From Shewanella polaris (lineage in GTDB: Bacteria > Pseudomonadota > Gammaproteobacteria > Enterobacterales > Shewanellaceae): a stretch of 64,000 nt of DNA. Shown piece by piece: positions 26,329 to 36,021 of this stretch. Below the pieces are notes generated by a model that was not told where the DNA came from, made no database searches, and worked only from the letters and a program-made list of their open reading frames with translations. Made by a program: the position numbers and the translations under genes. Numbering within the stretch: position 1 is the stretch's first letter; each line of letters opens with the position of its first letter. Location of the stretch: NCBI RefSeq assembly GCF_006385555.1, contig NZ_CP041036.1:1612001-1676000 (forward strand), given 5' to 3'.

Positions 26329-28257
26329 TTAATAACGATAGCTAAATTCTTTTTCGCTAAACATCCCTTCAGTTGATGTGTTCTTTTGTTGGAATATCAT
26401 TCGATAACTCAGTACCGCTTGAACATATTCGCGGGTTTCAGTATAAGGAATTGTCTCAATAAAACTCATCACATCTAAGCTTCCATTAGAGGCTCTTAAC
26501 CAGCGTCTAACGCTACCAGGGCCGGCATTATAAGCTGCTGTTGCTAGCACGCGGTTTTGATTAAACTGTTTAAGTAACTCACTGTAATAAGCACTGCCTA
26601 ACATAATGTTCACTTTAGGGTCGTACAGATCTTTAACATTATTAAACCGGATTTTGTTCTTTTTAGCCGTTTGTTTGGCTGTGGCTGGCATTAACTGCAT
26701 TAATCCTCGGGCACCTACACCTGAGGTCGCGTATGGATAAAATGCACTTTCTCGACGAGAAATAGCCCGGATTTCATCAATATTCACTGCATACTTTTTG
26801 CTGGCTTTAACGAATTCATCGTTGGATGCCGCTGGAAAACGTAGTGCTATTGAATCCCATAACTTGCCTTGAATACTAGATTCAACACTGAATGCATGCC
26901 AGCCGTTGTTCAAGGCAAATAAACCATATTGTGCGGTCATTTCAGGGGTATGGCGGCGCATTAAATACAGCCATTCGTTACGGGCATCAATTTGCTTATC
27001 TAAAGCCATTAATTCAACCACGCGAGCAAGCCCAGGGTCTTGGTTCAATGCGGCTTGCAACTCTGGATTAGGCGTTAAATTATCATCATTCATCGCCAGA
27101 GGTTTGCCTAAGGCTTCTGCTGCATTAAAACCGTAGAAATTACGTTCGCCACTTAAGGTTGATTGTAATTGAGTTGCACGGTTTTTGTCATGACGAGAGG
27201 TCATCTTAGCTTGCCAATATTGCCAGCGTGGATCAGCTTTGCCTTGATCGCTTAATAGGGCTAAATATTTATCTATTGTGTCTAAGTCTTGCTCACGAAT
27301 GGCCCAACGCAGGCGCATTTCATATAAATCATCAGATTGAAGTAATGGCAGCATGGCATCAATATGCGACACCAATTGTTGGTCTTGCTTAATTAGTGCT
27401 CTACGAACTAAATAGCGATTAAGTTGGCGACCGGACGCGTCGCTAAAACGATTTGTTTTTTGGTATTTAACATACAATTTAATGGCTTGATGTAAATGTT
27501 TGCGAGCCAACTTACGCAGTCCAGCATCAACAATATCGCCAATGATAGGCTTGGAACTGGAAAATTTCTTCATATGACGCAAAATGTTGGGATCGCGATA
27601 AACCGACAATAGTAATTTGGCTTCACTTTTATGTTGGGTGATTTTTTGCGATAAATAGCTTAATAAACTTGACTGATTAGCATTGAAGCTCAACAGCATA
27701 CGTGCCCATATTAATTCTTGGGTGCGATAACCGGCTTTAGTCCATTGATTAATCACGGCATCACATTCTTTAGGACGAGAATAACCGTGAACCCATATAC
27801 GTTCTACACCCTTGTATGCCATGGCTTTATTACCGGCATCAAGTTGTGCTTGGTAGTAATAACATTGCAGGCGGATATCATTTGGTGTGTCTGGCGAAAT
27901 CACTAAAAAATCTTGCCAATGTTGTTTTTTACCCGCATTAAGCAGGTATCGATAACGCAGATTATTGTAAAGTGGCGTGGTATCGAATTGGTTGATTGCA
28001 TTGAGCGCTTTGTCACCAGGAGATTGCACTATGCTGTCTACATTTGCGTGGTAGTCAAGATAAACCGTTAATGGATAGTCGGCGAGTTTTTTGCGTAAGG
28101 CTTGATATTTATCGTGTTGTTTTTTATCCAATGCTTGGCGAGCATCAAGGTAAGTTTGCTGCTGCGATGTCAACGCATGCGCTTGGCTAAGAAAAGCCAA
28201 CGATGTGCTAAGTAATAATGCGCCAGTAATAAAAGTGTTTGCCCAAGTGTTACGCAT
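26329..28257 (-). CDS. slt: Soluble lytic murein transglycosylase
   Basis: Periplasmic enzyme that cleaves the MurNAc-GlcNAc bond of peptidoglycan, forming 1,6-anhydro ends. 642 residues with a signal peptide (about 1-28, ending SQAHA). A long superhelical alpha domain (about 30-460), rich in Tyr/Trp/Arg helices, precedes the lysozyme-like domain, where AISRRESAFYPYATSGVGARGLMQLMPATA contains the catalytic Glu (RRESAF) and TAAYNAGPGSVRRWL is the closing motif. Length and layout match E. coli Slt70. Its own terminator follows and 126 bases precede it, so it is probably monocistronic. Confidence 0.95.
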   Translation of the reverse strand: MRNTWANTFITGALLLSTSLAFLSQAHALTSQQQTYLDARQALDKKQHDKYQALRKKLADYPLTVYLDYHANVDSIVQSPGDKALNAINQFDTTPLYNNLRYRYLLNAGKKQHWQDFLVISPDTPNDIRLQCYYYQAQLDAGNKAMAYKGVERIWVHGYSRPKECDAVINQWTKAGYRTQELIWARMLLSFNANQSSLLSYLSQKITQHKSEAKLLLSVYRDPNILRHMKKFSSSKPIIGDIVDAGLRKLARKHLHQAIKLYVKYQKTNRFSDASGRQLNRYLVRRALIKQDQQLVSHIDAMLPLLQSDDLYEMRLRWAIREQDLDTIDKYLALLSDQGKADPRWQYWQAKMTSRHDKNRATQLQSTLSGERNFYGFNAAEALGKPLAMNDDNLTPNPELQAALNQDPGLARVVELMALDKQIDARNEWLYLMRRHTPEMTAQYGLFALNNGWHAFSVESSIQGKLWDSIALRFPAASNDEFVKASKKYAVNIDEIRAISRRESAFYPYATSGVGARGLMQLMPATAKQTAKKNKIRFNNVKDLYDPKVNIMLGSAYYSELLKQFNQNRVLATAAYNAGPGSVRRWLRASNGSLDVMSFIETIPYTETREYVQAVLSYRMIFQQKNTSTEGMFSEKEFSYRY

Positions 28258-28383
28258 TTAAATGAGAATCTCCGCCGAAGTGTTTCGTTTGCTATCAGTG
28301 TTTGTTGTATAAACTGTTTTACGCTAGTTAATGACAATGAGATTTGTTACCTAAATAAAGGTTAATCATCACTCATCTATTGA

Positions 28384-29880
28384 TTAGCCATTACTTTCAT
28401 GTTTCTCGACAGACTCATCAAGTGCTCGATTGAGCAATTGTTTGTCTATCTGTTTACTGGTATCAACGCCTAATTGTTGCATATGATGGGCTTGCCTAAT
28501 GAGGTTGCCTTTACCTGAAGACAACTTGGACATCGCATTTTGATAGCTTTTATCTGCGGTGTCTAAGGCGCGGCCGAGTTTATCCATATCTTCTAGATAA
28601 CCACATAATTTGTCATAAATGCGGCTGGCTTGTTTAGCAATGTTTTGCGCATTTTGGTTTTGATATTCATAACGCCATATATTATTAATCGTGCGTAAGG
28701 CCACCAGTAAATTGGTTGGGCTTACCAGCATGATATTTTGCTCTAGGGCGAAATTAACCAAGCTCGGATCGTATTCTATGGCCAGTAAAAATGCCGGCTC
28801 AATGGGAATGAACATTAGCACATAGTCCAAACTTTTGAGACCATGTAGTTTGTGATAATCTTTTTGACTAAGGCCTTTAATGTGCTGCCTAATCGATAAT
28901 GCATGTTCTTTTATCGCTTGGTCACGAATGTCTTTGTCTTCGCTATTAAAGTAACGTTCATAACTGACTAATGACATTTTGGCGTCGATCACCACGTCTT
29001 TTTGCTCGGGTAAATGGACGATAACGTCAGGCTTAAACCGCTTGCCATTGTCGTCTTTTAAATCTTGTTGGGTTTGGTACTCGTGGCCTTCACGTAAACC
29101 ACTTTCTTGTAATACCCGCTCTAAAATGACTTCCCCCCAATTACCTTGCTGCTTGTTGTCACCTTTCAATGCTTTCGTCAGGTTAATTGCGTCTTGGCTC
29201 ATTTTTAAGTTGAGATCGCGTAAATTATCTAATTGATGTTTCAATGCGCTACGTTCAGATTGCTCATGAGTATATGACTCTTGAATTTGACGTCTAAAGC
29301 CTTCTAACTGTTGTTTTAGCGGCCCGAGCACACCGTCCATTTGTGAGACGTTTTGTTGTTTAAAGCTTTCACTGCGTTCTTCAAAAATACGATTAGCAAG
29401 GTTTTCAAATTGCAGTTTAAGGCGTTCCTCTGCAGACTCGAGCAAGACGATTTTATCTTGTAATGATTTTTGTTCTGTTTCTGCTTTAACCAGAATGGTT
29501 TGTTGCACAGCGTTAGATTTGGCTAAATTGAGCTGTGACTCCATTAAACGATGTTGGGCTTCGAGCATTTGTTGTTCAACAAGATTAACTCGGTCGGCTT
29601 TGGTTTCTGCGCTAGAAAGCTGGGCAATCAAATCTTCTATTTTGCTTTGCAGATGATTACTGTGATCAATCTTATCATCGAGATTATCTTGTAATCTCGA
29701 CATTTCAATTTGAACTTCATTGAGTTGTTGGAGTGTTTGCTGTTCATGTTGCAGTTTGAGCTGCTCCCATCGTTGACGTGTTAAGCGTTGATTGATTAGG
29801 GCGCCAATAAGAAAGGCGAGTAATGCAACAGCAACCAAAGCAGCAATTTGAGGAGGCGTTAATGACACAGCAAAAGGCAT
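28384..29880 (-). CDS. rmuC: RmuC-family DNA recombination protein
   Basis: A 498-residue protein related to E. coli RmuC, which limits recombination-dependent rearrangement between inverted repeats. I start it at the ATG at 29880; a longer frame exists from a TTG at 29937, but it lacks a ribosome site and would precede the natural membrane anchor (VALLAFLIGALI near residues 16-28). Residues about 35-190 are a long coiled coil rich in Gln/Glu/Leu. The C-terminal nuclease-like RmuC domain has GNWGEVILERVLQESGL, KRFKPDVIVHLP and DVVIDAKMSL, the last two carrying the expected Asp and Lys. The upstream region is shared with msrP. Confidence 0.9.
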   Translation of the reverse strand: MPFAVSLTPPQIAALVAVALLAFLIGALINQRLTRQRWEQLKLQHEQQTLQQLNEVQIEMSRLQDNLDDKIDHSNHLQSKIEDLIAQLSSAETKADRVNLVEQQMLEAQHRLMESQLNLAKSNAVQQTILVKAETEQKSLQDKIVLLESAEERLKLQFENLANRIFEERSESFKQQNVSQMDGVLGPLKQQLEGFRRQIQESYTHEQSERSALKHQLDNLRDLNLKMSQDAINLTKALKGDNKQQGNWGEVILERVLQESGLREGHEYQTQQDLKDDNGKRFKPDVIVHLPEQKDVVIDAKMSLVSYERYFNSEDKDIRDQAIKEHALSIRQHIKGLSQKDYHKLHGLKSLDYVLMFIPIEPAFLLAIEYDPSLVNFALEQNIMLVSPTNLLVALRTINNIWRYEYQNQNAQNIAKQASRIYDKLCGYLEDMDKLGRALDTADKSYQNAMSKLSSGKGNLIRQAHHMQQLGVDTSKQIDKQLLNRALDESVEKHESNG

Positions 29881-30187
29881 AACAAAAACCGATAGAAAAT
29901 AATAGCTAAGGGTCGCACGGCTAATAAACGCCTGCAAGGGGTAAACTAAGGATTTAATGAAATAGTGGATAATGATTAAAATTAAATCTAAGCGTAATAT
30001 CAGTTCGTATTAGTCGTAAAGTTGCAGGCATTTATGTGATCTTTATTGATAAAGACAGATTGAAGATATTTTTAGTATTTTTTTGCGGTCAATTGCAATA
30101 AAAGCCTGATTTTGCCTGTCTATTGAGTAGCGTAAGGCAGATGATACTAATACTTGGCTGTCGATAAATATTTTAACGAGGTGATTT
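29881..30187. other. Divergent promoter region rmuC / msrP
   Basis: 307 bases between divergent starts. No gene or clear -35/-10 is evident; TATTTTTAGTATTTTTT-type AT tracts lie near 30067-30083. Confidence 0.4.
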
Positions 30188-31225
30188 ATGACCGGTAAAA
30201 AAGGTTTTACTCAAGGCATACATAAACGTGCTTCTTGGCATATTCCTGATAACCAAGTTACGCCTGAATCGGTATTTAATGATCGTCGTAACATCATTAA
30301 AGCTCTAGGGTTAGGTGCATTGGGAGCGAGTTTGCCGGGTCAGGTTCAAGCCGGTATTTTTGATTTATTTGGCGAGCAAAAAGCGCAAAATCCTTTCGTG
30401 ACTCAAGGCCTGCAATACGCTACTCCAGCCAAGTTTGTATTACCTAATCCGAAAACACCTGAAGATAAAGTGATTCGTCATAATAATTTCTATGAATTTG
30501 GTGCCAGTAAATCGGACCCATTTGATAATGCACAAGGTTTTAAGGTTGATCCTTGGACGTTAACTATCGACGGTTTAGTCGATAAACCGATTACTCTAGA
30601 TTTACATGAACTGACCACTCGTTTTGCCCTTGAAGAACGCACTTATCGCTTACGCTGTGTTGAAGCATGGTCGATGGTTGTTCCTTGGGTCGGTTTTTCG
30701 TTAGCCAGCTTACTTAAACAAGCAGGCGTGCAAAGTAATGCGACCCATATTGCCTTTGAAACGCTATTTGACCCAGACCAAATGCCAGGGCAAAAGAGCC
30801 GGTTAATGGGCGGGGGGATCCACTATCCTTATGTTGAGGGCTTAACAGTTGCTGAGGCAATGAACGATTTATCGTTTTTAGCCGTAGGCTTATACGGTAA
30901 AACCTTGCCGCCCCAAAATGGTGCTCCAATCCGCTTAGTCGTGCCTTGGAAATATGGTTTTAAAAGTATCAAGTCTATTGTGCGGATTCGGGTGATGGAT
31001 AAACAGCCTCCGACAAGCTGGAATCAATTGGCCTCAAGTGAGTATGGTTTTTACGCCAATGTAAACCCAGAGGTTGATCATCCTCGTTGGTCGCAGGCAT
31101 CTGAACGCAGCATTGGTGAAGGCGGTTTATTTTCTGCTAAACGTATCCCAACCCAAATGTTTAACGGTTATGGTGATTCAGTGGCTGATTTATACAAAAA
31201 TATCGATTTGAGGAAATTTTATTAA
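30188..31225 (+). CDS. msrP: Protein-methionine-sulfoxide reductase catalytic subunit MsrP (YedY)
   Basis: Periplasmic molybdopterin enzyme that reduces methionine sulfoxide in oxidised envelope proteins, using electrons from the quinone pool through MsrQ. 345 residues. A twin-arginine signal is visible about residues 33-57 ([20 protein letters not shown], then QVQA). The Moco domain carries the invariant Cys in [17 protein letters not shown], then [19 protein letters not shown]. MsrQ follows with a one-base overlap (TAATG), the classic msrPQ arrangement. The ATG lies after ACGAGGTGATTT, giving a good ribosome site. Confidence 0.96.
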   Translation: MTGKKGFTQGIHKRASWHIPDNQVTPESVFNDRRNIIKALGLGALGASLPGQVQAGIFDLFGEQKAQNPFVTQGLQYATPAKFVLPNPKTPEDKVIRHNNFYEFGASKSDPFDNAQGFKVDPWTLTIDGLVDKPITLDLHELTTRFALEERTYRLRCVEAWSMVVPWVGFSLASLLKQAGVQSNATHIAFETLFDPDQMPGQKSRLMGGGIHYPYVEGLTVAEAMNDLSFLAVGLYGKTLPPQNGAPIRLVVPWKYGFKSIKSIVRIRVMDKQPPTSWNQLASSEYGFYANVNPEVDHPRWSQASERSIGEGGLFSAKRIPTQMFNGYGDSVADLYKNIDLRKFY

Positions 31226-31830
31226 TGCGGATTAGCCCTCGAGGTCTGTTTTGGTTAAAGGTTTTGTTGCATATTAGCTTTTTATTGCCAGCCTTTTATC
31301 TCGTGGCGCTAGTATTAACTGACAACGCGGGTGGCGATCCGGTGCAGTATATTATTCACTACACCGGCATGGGCGCGATTAATAGTTTATTAGTGACTTT
31401 GCTTATTTCACCCATAGCCAAACGATTTAAAATAGCGGCGCTGATGCAAACTCGTCGTTTGGTAGGCTTGTATGTTTGCGCTTATGCGCTATTACACATA
31501 AGTGCGTTTATTAGTTTAGATTTACTGTTTGCGTGGGGTTTATTGTTCGAAGAAGTGATTAAGCGGCCCTATATTTTGGTCGGTGCTGCAACCTTGATTA
31601 TCATTTTGTTACTGGCGATTACCTCTTTGAATCGTATAAAGCGCCGTATGGGTAAGGGCTGGCAATCATTGCATAATTGGATTTATGTGGCAGCAATACT
31701 GGCACCAATCCACTTTTACTGGTCAGTAAAGTCGGAAATTATCGAACCCAGTATTTATATTGTACTCTTTGCGGCCTTGTTATTTTACCGCAAAGACAGT
31801 ATTTATAAGTGGTTGAAACCGAACAAATAA
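31225..31830 (+). CDS. msrQ: Haem-binding membrane subunit MsrQ (YedZ)
   Basis: Inner-membrane cytochrome b-type protein that passes electrons from quinone to MsrP. 201 residues with about six hydrophobic helices. His candidates for haem lie in VLLHISFLLP (about residue 16), IIHYTGMGA, ALLHISAF and LHNWIYVAAILAPIHFYW. The final segment ends in a basic tail. The start overlaps the msrP stop by one base, so expression is coupled. Confidence 0.95.
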   Translation: MRISPRGLFWLKVLLHISFLLPAFYLVALVLTDNAGGDPVQYIIHYTGMGAINSLLVTLLISPIAKRFKIAALMQTRRLVGLYVCAYALLHISAFISLDLLFAWGLLFEEVIKRPYILVGAATLIIILLLAITSLNRIKRRMGKGWQSLHNWIYVAAILAPIHFYWSVKSEIIEPSIYIVLFAALLFYRKDSIYKWLKPNK

Positions 31831-31867
31831 TGTTAGCAGAGCTTTTATGCTAGCTTCATAGTTTATG

Positions 31868-32197
31868 CTAACGTCTTAATTTATGATTGAGGCCGTTAGT
31901 TGAAAACGCCGCAAACACAGTAAATGCCATTACCGATATCATAATAATTGCCAACCTTAACCAAGGTTGTTCAAGTGACATACGCATGTCGATAAAGTTA
32001 AACGTAGAAACTGACCATACAAATACCACACTGATCAGTAAACCGAGTTTGAGTAATGTGTGTATAAATGCATGCCTAATTAATAACAGCAAGGGTAAGC
32101 TCACGGCTATGATGGCCAATATATGTTGATCAAATCGTAAAAAATGTGCGCCCAATAATAAGTAAGCCAAGCTGATAATGGTTACTCGCCACCACAT
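31868..32197 (-). CDS. Small inner-membrane protein of unknown function
   Basis: A 109-residue protein with three or four hydrophobic segments: about 5-20 (IISLAYLLLGAHFL), 28-43, 50-66 and 80-98. It starts with MWWR and has an excellent ribosome site (GAGGAGGA, four bases before ATG), which strongly supports it as a gene. I do not recognise a family. It is convergent with msrQ, with only 37 bases between stops. Confidence 0.7.
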   Translation of the reverse strand: MWWRVTIISLAYLLLGAHFLRFDQHILAIIAVSLPLLLLIRHAFIHTLLKLGLLISVVFVWSVSTFNFIDMRMSLEQPWLRLAIIMISVMAFTVFAAFSTNGLNHKLRR

Positions 32198-32643
32198 AAA
32201 ATCCTCCTCAATAACCTGCCATAACCAATGTGACCACTAACGGCATAAAAGTGTCATCATTAACATAATATCTTGCGTCAAATAACATTACAGTTGACGT
32301 TAATTTGTACAGAATAACGCTGAATTAAAGGTCGTTTTTGACTATTAGTCACAGATTATTAAATTAACATGTCTGTTTTCCTATTTTTACTGATTAATTT
32401 ATCATCATTAATGATGTTTTTCATCCAAAGTCGTTCGTTAAGGATTAAATGATGTTTGTTGCCATTATTCTGTTACTTTTCTCTTGTATTACTTCGCTTG
32501 ATGGAATTAATCCGCATTACTATTGTTAATAAACCTAATGGCGAGCTTAATATAGAATAGTTGAATTATTTGTGTCTTTAGTGACCCATCACTTAACTCA
32601 AATTGAGGTTAAATAGATTGAAAAACAATATGGAGTTTCAATA
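32198..32643. other. Intergenic region with a possible micro-ORF
   Basis: AT-rich spacer between a minus gene and the LprI-like gene. It contains the micro-ORF at 32449-32529 and otherwise no structure I can support. Confidence 0.5.
32449..32529 (+). CDS. Candidate 26-residue hydrophobic micro-protein
   Basis: The frame encodes 26 residues beginning MMFVAIILLLFSCITSLDG and ending in NPHYYC. AAGGA lies four bases before the first of two consecutive ATGs. The hydrophobic stretch of about 12 residues followed by a polar tail would suit a small membrane peptide. It is too short for homology judgement by eye, so it may be chance. Confidence 0.3.
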   Translation: MMFVAIILLLFSCITSLDGINPHYYC

Positions 32644-33108
32644 ATGAAAAATGTTGTAATCTTTGGACTATTGGTTTGCATCATGGTGCTAAATGGTGGG
32701 AGCTGGGCGCAAGAGATTGTTCAAACAGAGACAGTCCGAAATGAAATGCCTCATAAAGCAACGGCTGATTGCAATGATCCCGTTAATACGCGTGAAATGA
32801 ATGTCTGCGCTAGACAGAAAACCGATGAGGCACAGCTTAGGTTAGATAAATATATCGCTAAAGCTAATGAGCAATATCATGATGATCCAAAGGCGGTAGA
32901 AGCACTTCAGCTGTCGCAACGAGACTGGTTAACGTATCGAGAGTCTTACTGTAATGCTATATATCAATTGTGGCGAGATGGCAGCATTAGAGGCGTAATG
33001 TACCAAGGATGTATGCTGCAACTTACAGTGCAGCGCACTCATAATATTTGGCAGGACTATTTAACGTTTATGGACTCTAGTGCGCCGATATTACCTGAGC
33101 CGCATTAA
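32644..33108 (+). CDS. LprI-like (DUF1311) secreted protein
   Basis: A 154-residue periplasmic protein. A signal peptide covers about residues 1-22 (NGGSWAQ end). The mature part has the DUF1311 layout: DCNDPVNTREMNVCARQKTDEAQ, LQLSQRDWLTYRESYCNAIY and YQGCMLQLTVQRTHNI, with four cysteines spaced for two disulfides. This family includes the lysozyme-inhibitor-like LprI. GGAG lies eight bases before the start. The convergent DUF6435-type gene ends 36 bases downstream. Confidence 0.8.
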   Translation: MKNVVIFGLLVCIMVLNGGSWAQEIVQTETVRNEMPHKATADCNDPVNTREMNVCARQKTDEAQLRLDKYIAKANEQYHDDPKAVEALQLSQRDWLTYRESYCNAIYQLWRDGSIRGVMYQGCMLQLTVQRTHNIWQDYLTFMDSSAPILPEPH

Positions 33109-33144
33109 TTATTGACATTAATCAGATGTTTTCATAAACGACGG

Positions 33145-33321
33145 TTATTTACTGGTAGCTTCTAAAGCCGTTATTTTATCCCAAATCTGTTCTGATTCAG
33201 CCGTGAGTAATGAATAGGTTTTGATATCGCCTTTACGCTGGGCTTGCATGGCTTGTTCAAGTATTAAATCATAGCTTTTACGTAATTTTTTGACTGGATT
33301 TGGCTTAAAGAATGACAACAT
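33145..33321 (-). CDS. Small DUF6435 (Lacal_2735-type) protein
   Basis: A 58-residue cytoplasmic protein that is too short for usual open-frame lists. It begins MLSFFKPNPVKKLRKSYDLI, followed by LEQAMQAQRKGDIKTYSLL and a helical end ITALEATSK. The pattern of MxxFFK, KKLxKxY and AMQAQRxGDI matches the DUF6435/Lacal_2735 family of small helical proteins. GAGG lies six bases before the ATG. It is convergent with the LprI-like gene and stands alone. Confidence 0.75.
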   Translation of the reverse strand: MLSFFKPNPVKKLRKSYDLILEQAMQAQRKGDIKTYSLLTAESEQIWDKITALEATSK

Positions 33322-33680
33322 ATTTTGCCTCTATACAATTGTGAATGTGATTGTGAATGTAATTGAGACTCTACTGATGAATCTTGTTTTTAAATACGAC
33401 GTAAATTAGCTTTTAGTTCAATAATGCGATGTGATTTATAGTTAGTTTTATATTTGCTTTTTATACTTTACATAAAATTATTAACTGTTGGCATTATCAA
33501 TAAAAATGTCATTACTTGGTAAGCTATGCAAAAGGAATGCTGGTTAAAATGTTATTTTTTAGAAGTTTAAACTGGATTGTTTAAGCTTTAATTATCAGAT
33601 TGTTACTTTACCTTGGAGTGTATTTCACTCCAAAGTAAATCATTTTCGGCTCGTATTACATCTTGTTATTGGCAATGAGA
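33322..33680. other. Intergenic region with inverted repeat
   Basis: No gene is supported. An inverted repeat TTGGAGTG / CACTCCAA (5-base loop, extended by TTTAC/GTAAA after a mismatch) lies at about 33607-33638, downstream of the MFS stop. It lacks a T-run, so its role as a terminator is uncertain. Confidence 0.55.
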
Positions 33681-34886
33681 TTACGCAGAACACTGCTCTA
33701 GTTGAGCATTTTTCTTACTCATTTGCAGATAACTTAACAGCCACATCATTAAGCCGCCGGCAAATAGCACTGCTGCTACATAACCAGTCTCGTTAGGCAT
33801 TGCCCCTTGTGCGATAAACATGCCGCCCACCCAAGGGCCGATAGCATTGGCGGTGTTAAATGAACATTGTACTAATGCACCTATCATAGCGTGACCATTT
33901 GGCGATACGTCCATCAGTAAGGTTTGAATGAGTGTCGCTAAACCCACACTGCAGCCTATAAAGAAAATCACCGTATACAATAACCAAATATTATGGCTGG
34001 CACTGACGTAGGCAAGCGAAAATATAATCGTACAAACTAAAGCGATACCGGTGGTTTTTAAGGCGGCGCGATCGGCTGCTTTGCCTAATACATAGTTACC
34101 TAAGGTACAACCAATACCAAACATAACCATTGCGATTGAAATTGTGTATGCCGGTGTTTCAGTCACCACTAAAATGGTATCGGCGATGTAAGTGTAAATA
34201 CAAAATACGCCACCAAAGCCAATAATGACAATGCCAAGAATTGACCAGACCAATTTATTCTTTAACACGCTAAACTCATTGATTAAATTTGATGGTTGGT
34301 TGTTTTCAATTTTTGGGATCACCACATATACACATACTAATGCAATTAAGGCGAGGACAGATGCACCCGCTAAACAATAACGCCAACTTAAGTTTTGGCC
34401 GACTAAAGTGACAATTGGAACCCCTACAATGGTGGCTATGGTTAGGCCCATAAATACTTTAGACATGTAACTTGCGCGTTTATTTTGAGGGGCAATATCG
34501 GCAGCCAATAAAATAGCGGCACCAAAATAAGCGCCATGGGGCAGGCCACTTAAAAAGCGAAATACAATAAGCTGCTCAAGTGAGGTTGCCATGGCACTTA
34601 AGCCATTAGAAATAAACATTAATGTTAAAAATATTGTTAAGGCATGACGTTTTTTCATGTTGGCTGTTGTCAACATTAAAATAGGTGCACCTACAACAAC
34701 CCCTATCGCATAAGCACTAATAGCATAACCACTTTGTGACGGTGTTGAGGCAAATGTCTCGCTAATTAATGGCAGCATTGGCATCATCGAAAACTCTGAT
34801 AATCCTAATATAAATGTGCCTAAAGCTAATACTAGTAAAATGGCGGTGGTGTTCAGTTGGCTAGGTAATGCTGCAGCCGATGTCAT
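33681..34886 (-). CDS. MFS transporter, DHA1/AraJ-like drug exporter
   Basis: A 401-residue inner-membrane antiporter with about 12 hydrophobic segments. Family motifs are in the first half: FILGLSEFSMMPMLPLI in helix 1, FRFLSGLPHGAYFGAA in helix 4 and SYMSKVFMGLTIATIVGVP in helix 5, typical of the AraJ/DHA1 sugar-efflux and drug-efflux branch. The substrate cannot be read from sequence. It is probably monocistronic; a strong hairpin separates it from the HD-GYP regulator upstream. The C-terminus (MSKKNAQLEQCSA) is cytoplasmic. Confidence 0.88.
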   Translation of the reverse strand: MTSAAALPSQLNTTAILLVLALGTFILGLSEFSMMPMLPLISETFASTPSQSGYAISAYAIGVVVGAPILMLTTANMKKRHALTIFLTLMFISNGLSAMATSLEQLIVFRFLSGLPHGAYFGAAILLAADIAPQNKRASYMSKVFMGLTIATIVGVPIVTLVGQNLSWRYCLAGASVLALIALVCVYVVIPKIENNQPSNLINEFSVLKNKLVWSILGIVIIGFGGVFCIYTYIADTILVVTETPAYTISIAMVMFGIGCTLGNYVLGKAADRAALKTTGIALVCTIIFSLAYVSASHNIWLLYTVIFFIGCSVGLATLIQTLLMDVSPNGHAMIGALVQCSFNTANAIGPWVGGMFIAQGAMPNETGYVAAVLFAGGLMMWLLSYLQMSKKNAQLEQCSA

Positions 34887-34963
34887 AAAAAATCCTATTG
34901 AAAATAAGGGAGTAGGGTGAATTGAACCATTAAGCGATTGAAGTCAGGTAAAACCTAAACACT

Positions 34964-35003
34964 AATTGGCCCGTTAGTGCACAACTAAACTAACGGGCCA
35001 ATT
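34964..35003 (-). terminator. Strong hairpin after the HD-GYP response regulator
   Basis: A perfect 15-bp stem (AATTGGCCCGTTAGT at 34964-34978, complement 34989-35003) with a 10-base loop starts eight bases after the regulator stop. It has only a weak T-stretch beyond it on the minus strand, so it may be an attenuator or RNA-stabilising hairpin as well. Confidence 0.7.
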
Positions 35004-35011
35004 ACGGTCTA

Positions 35012-36007
35012 TTAGTCTTGCCAGCGTTGCTTAATGTATAAAATGCTGGGCAAAGATTGCTGAAATAGTGTCACTAACTGCGGGTCAAAATGTATGCCGC
35101 TTTGGTCATGTAAAAATGCCATGGCTTTGTCGACAGTCCATGCTTCTTTGTAAGGGCGTTTACTGGTGAGAGCATCAAATACGTCGGCAATTGCCACAAT
35201 ACGTCCCTCAATAGGAATATCTTCACCTTTAAGTCCATGAGGGTAGCCGCTGCCATCCCACTTTTCATGGTGAGTCATCGCGACTAATTTGGCTAAGGCG
35301 ATTAAATCTGAATCTGATTCACCTAGAATTTCGGCACCGATTTCAGGGTGCTTTTTCATGATGGCAAATTCTTCAACGGTTAGCTTACCCGGTTTAAGCA
35401 TAATGCTGTCGGGAATACCTATTTTACCAATATCGTGCATTGGCGCTGCATGGAGTAAATTGTCGGCGGCCGATTTTGATAGGCCATAGGCAAGAGCAAT
35501 AATTTTAGAAAAATGGCTCATGCGCATCACATGCATACCGGTTTCATTGTCTTTGTATTCTGATGCACGCCCTAAACGTTGAATGACTTGTAAGCGGGTA
35601 CGGCGCAAGTCTTCAGCTTGCACTAAAGATAAATGAGTACGAACACGTGCCTTAACCACTGCAGGTGACACGGGTTTAGTGATGTAGTCTACTGCGCCCA
35701 TATCAAAGCCTTTAGCTTCGTCAACTTCGTCACTTAACGCCGTCACAAAAATGACAGGTACAGCTTTGGTGCGTTGCTCTGTTTTAAGTTGCTGGCAGAC
35801 TTCAAAACCGGTCATACCCGGCATCATCACATCTAGCAAAATCAGATCAGGCAAGTCGCGTTCAATTAAACGCAGAGCTTCTTCGCCACTTTTTGCGAAA
35901 ATTAGTCTGTACTGATCCTCAAGCATTTTCTTTAACACTCTGAGGTTAGCGGGTTCATCGTCGACAATAAGAATTGTCGGCATACGGTCTTGGTTGCTAT
36001 ATATCAT
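35012..36007 (-). CDS. HD-GYP response regulator (c-di-GMP phosphodiesterase)
   Basis: A two-domain regulator of 331 residues. The receiver domain (about 10-125) has the phospho-Asp in LILLDVMMPGMTGFE, acidic IVDDE, and the Thr/Lys positions VIFVTALS and ITKPVSP. The HD-GYP domain (about 145-315) has HAAPMHDIGKIGIPD, HHEKWDGSGYPHGLKGEDIP and IVAIADVFDALTSKRPYK, so the catalytic set appears intact and c-di-GMP hydrolysis is expected. It starts 14 bases after the end of the hybrid-kinase gene, which is its likely phosphate donor. An alternative start is at 35983. Confidence 0.94.
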   Translation of the reverse strand: MIYSNQDRMPTILIVDDEPANLRVLKKMLEDQYRLIFAKSGEEALRLIERDLPDLILLDVMMPGMTGFEVCQQLKTEQRTKAVPVIFVTALSDEVDEAKGFDMGAVDYITKPVSPAVVKARVRTHLSLVQAEDLRRTRLQVIQRLGRASEYKDNETGMHVMRMSHFSKIIALAYGLSKSAADNLLHAAPMHDIGKIGIPDSIMLKPGKLTVEEFAIMKKHPEIGAEILGESDSDLIALAKLVAMTHHEKWDGSGYPHGLKGEDIPIEGRIVAIADVFDALTSKRPYKEAWTVDKAMAFLHDQSGIHFDPQLVTLFQQSLPSILYIKQRWQD

Positions 36008-36021
36008 TCAATTCAGTCTTT

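Noticed and set aside
29881..29937. N-terminal extension of RmuC from a TTG
   Set aside because: No ribosome site, and the ATG at 29880 already gives a standard membrane anchor.
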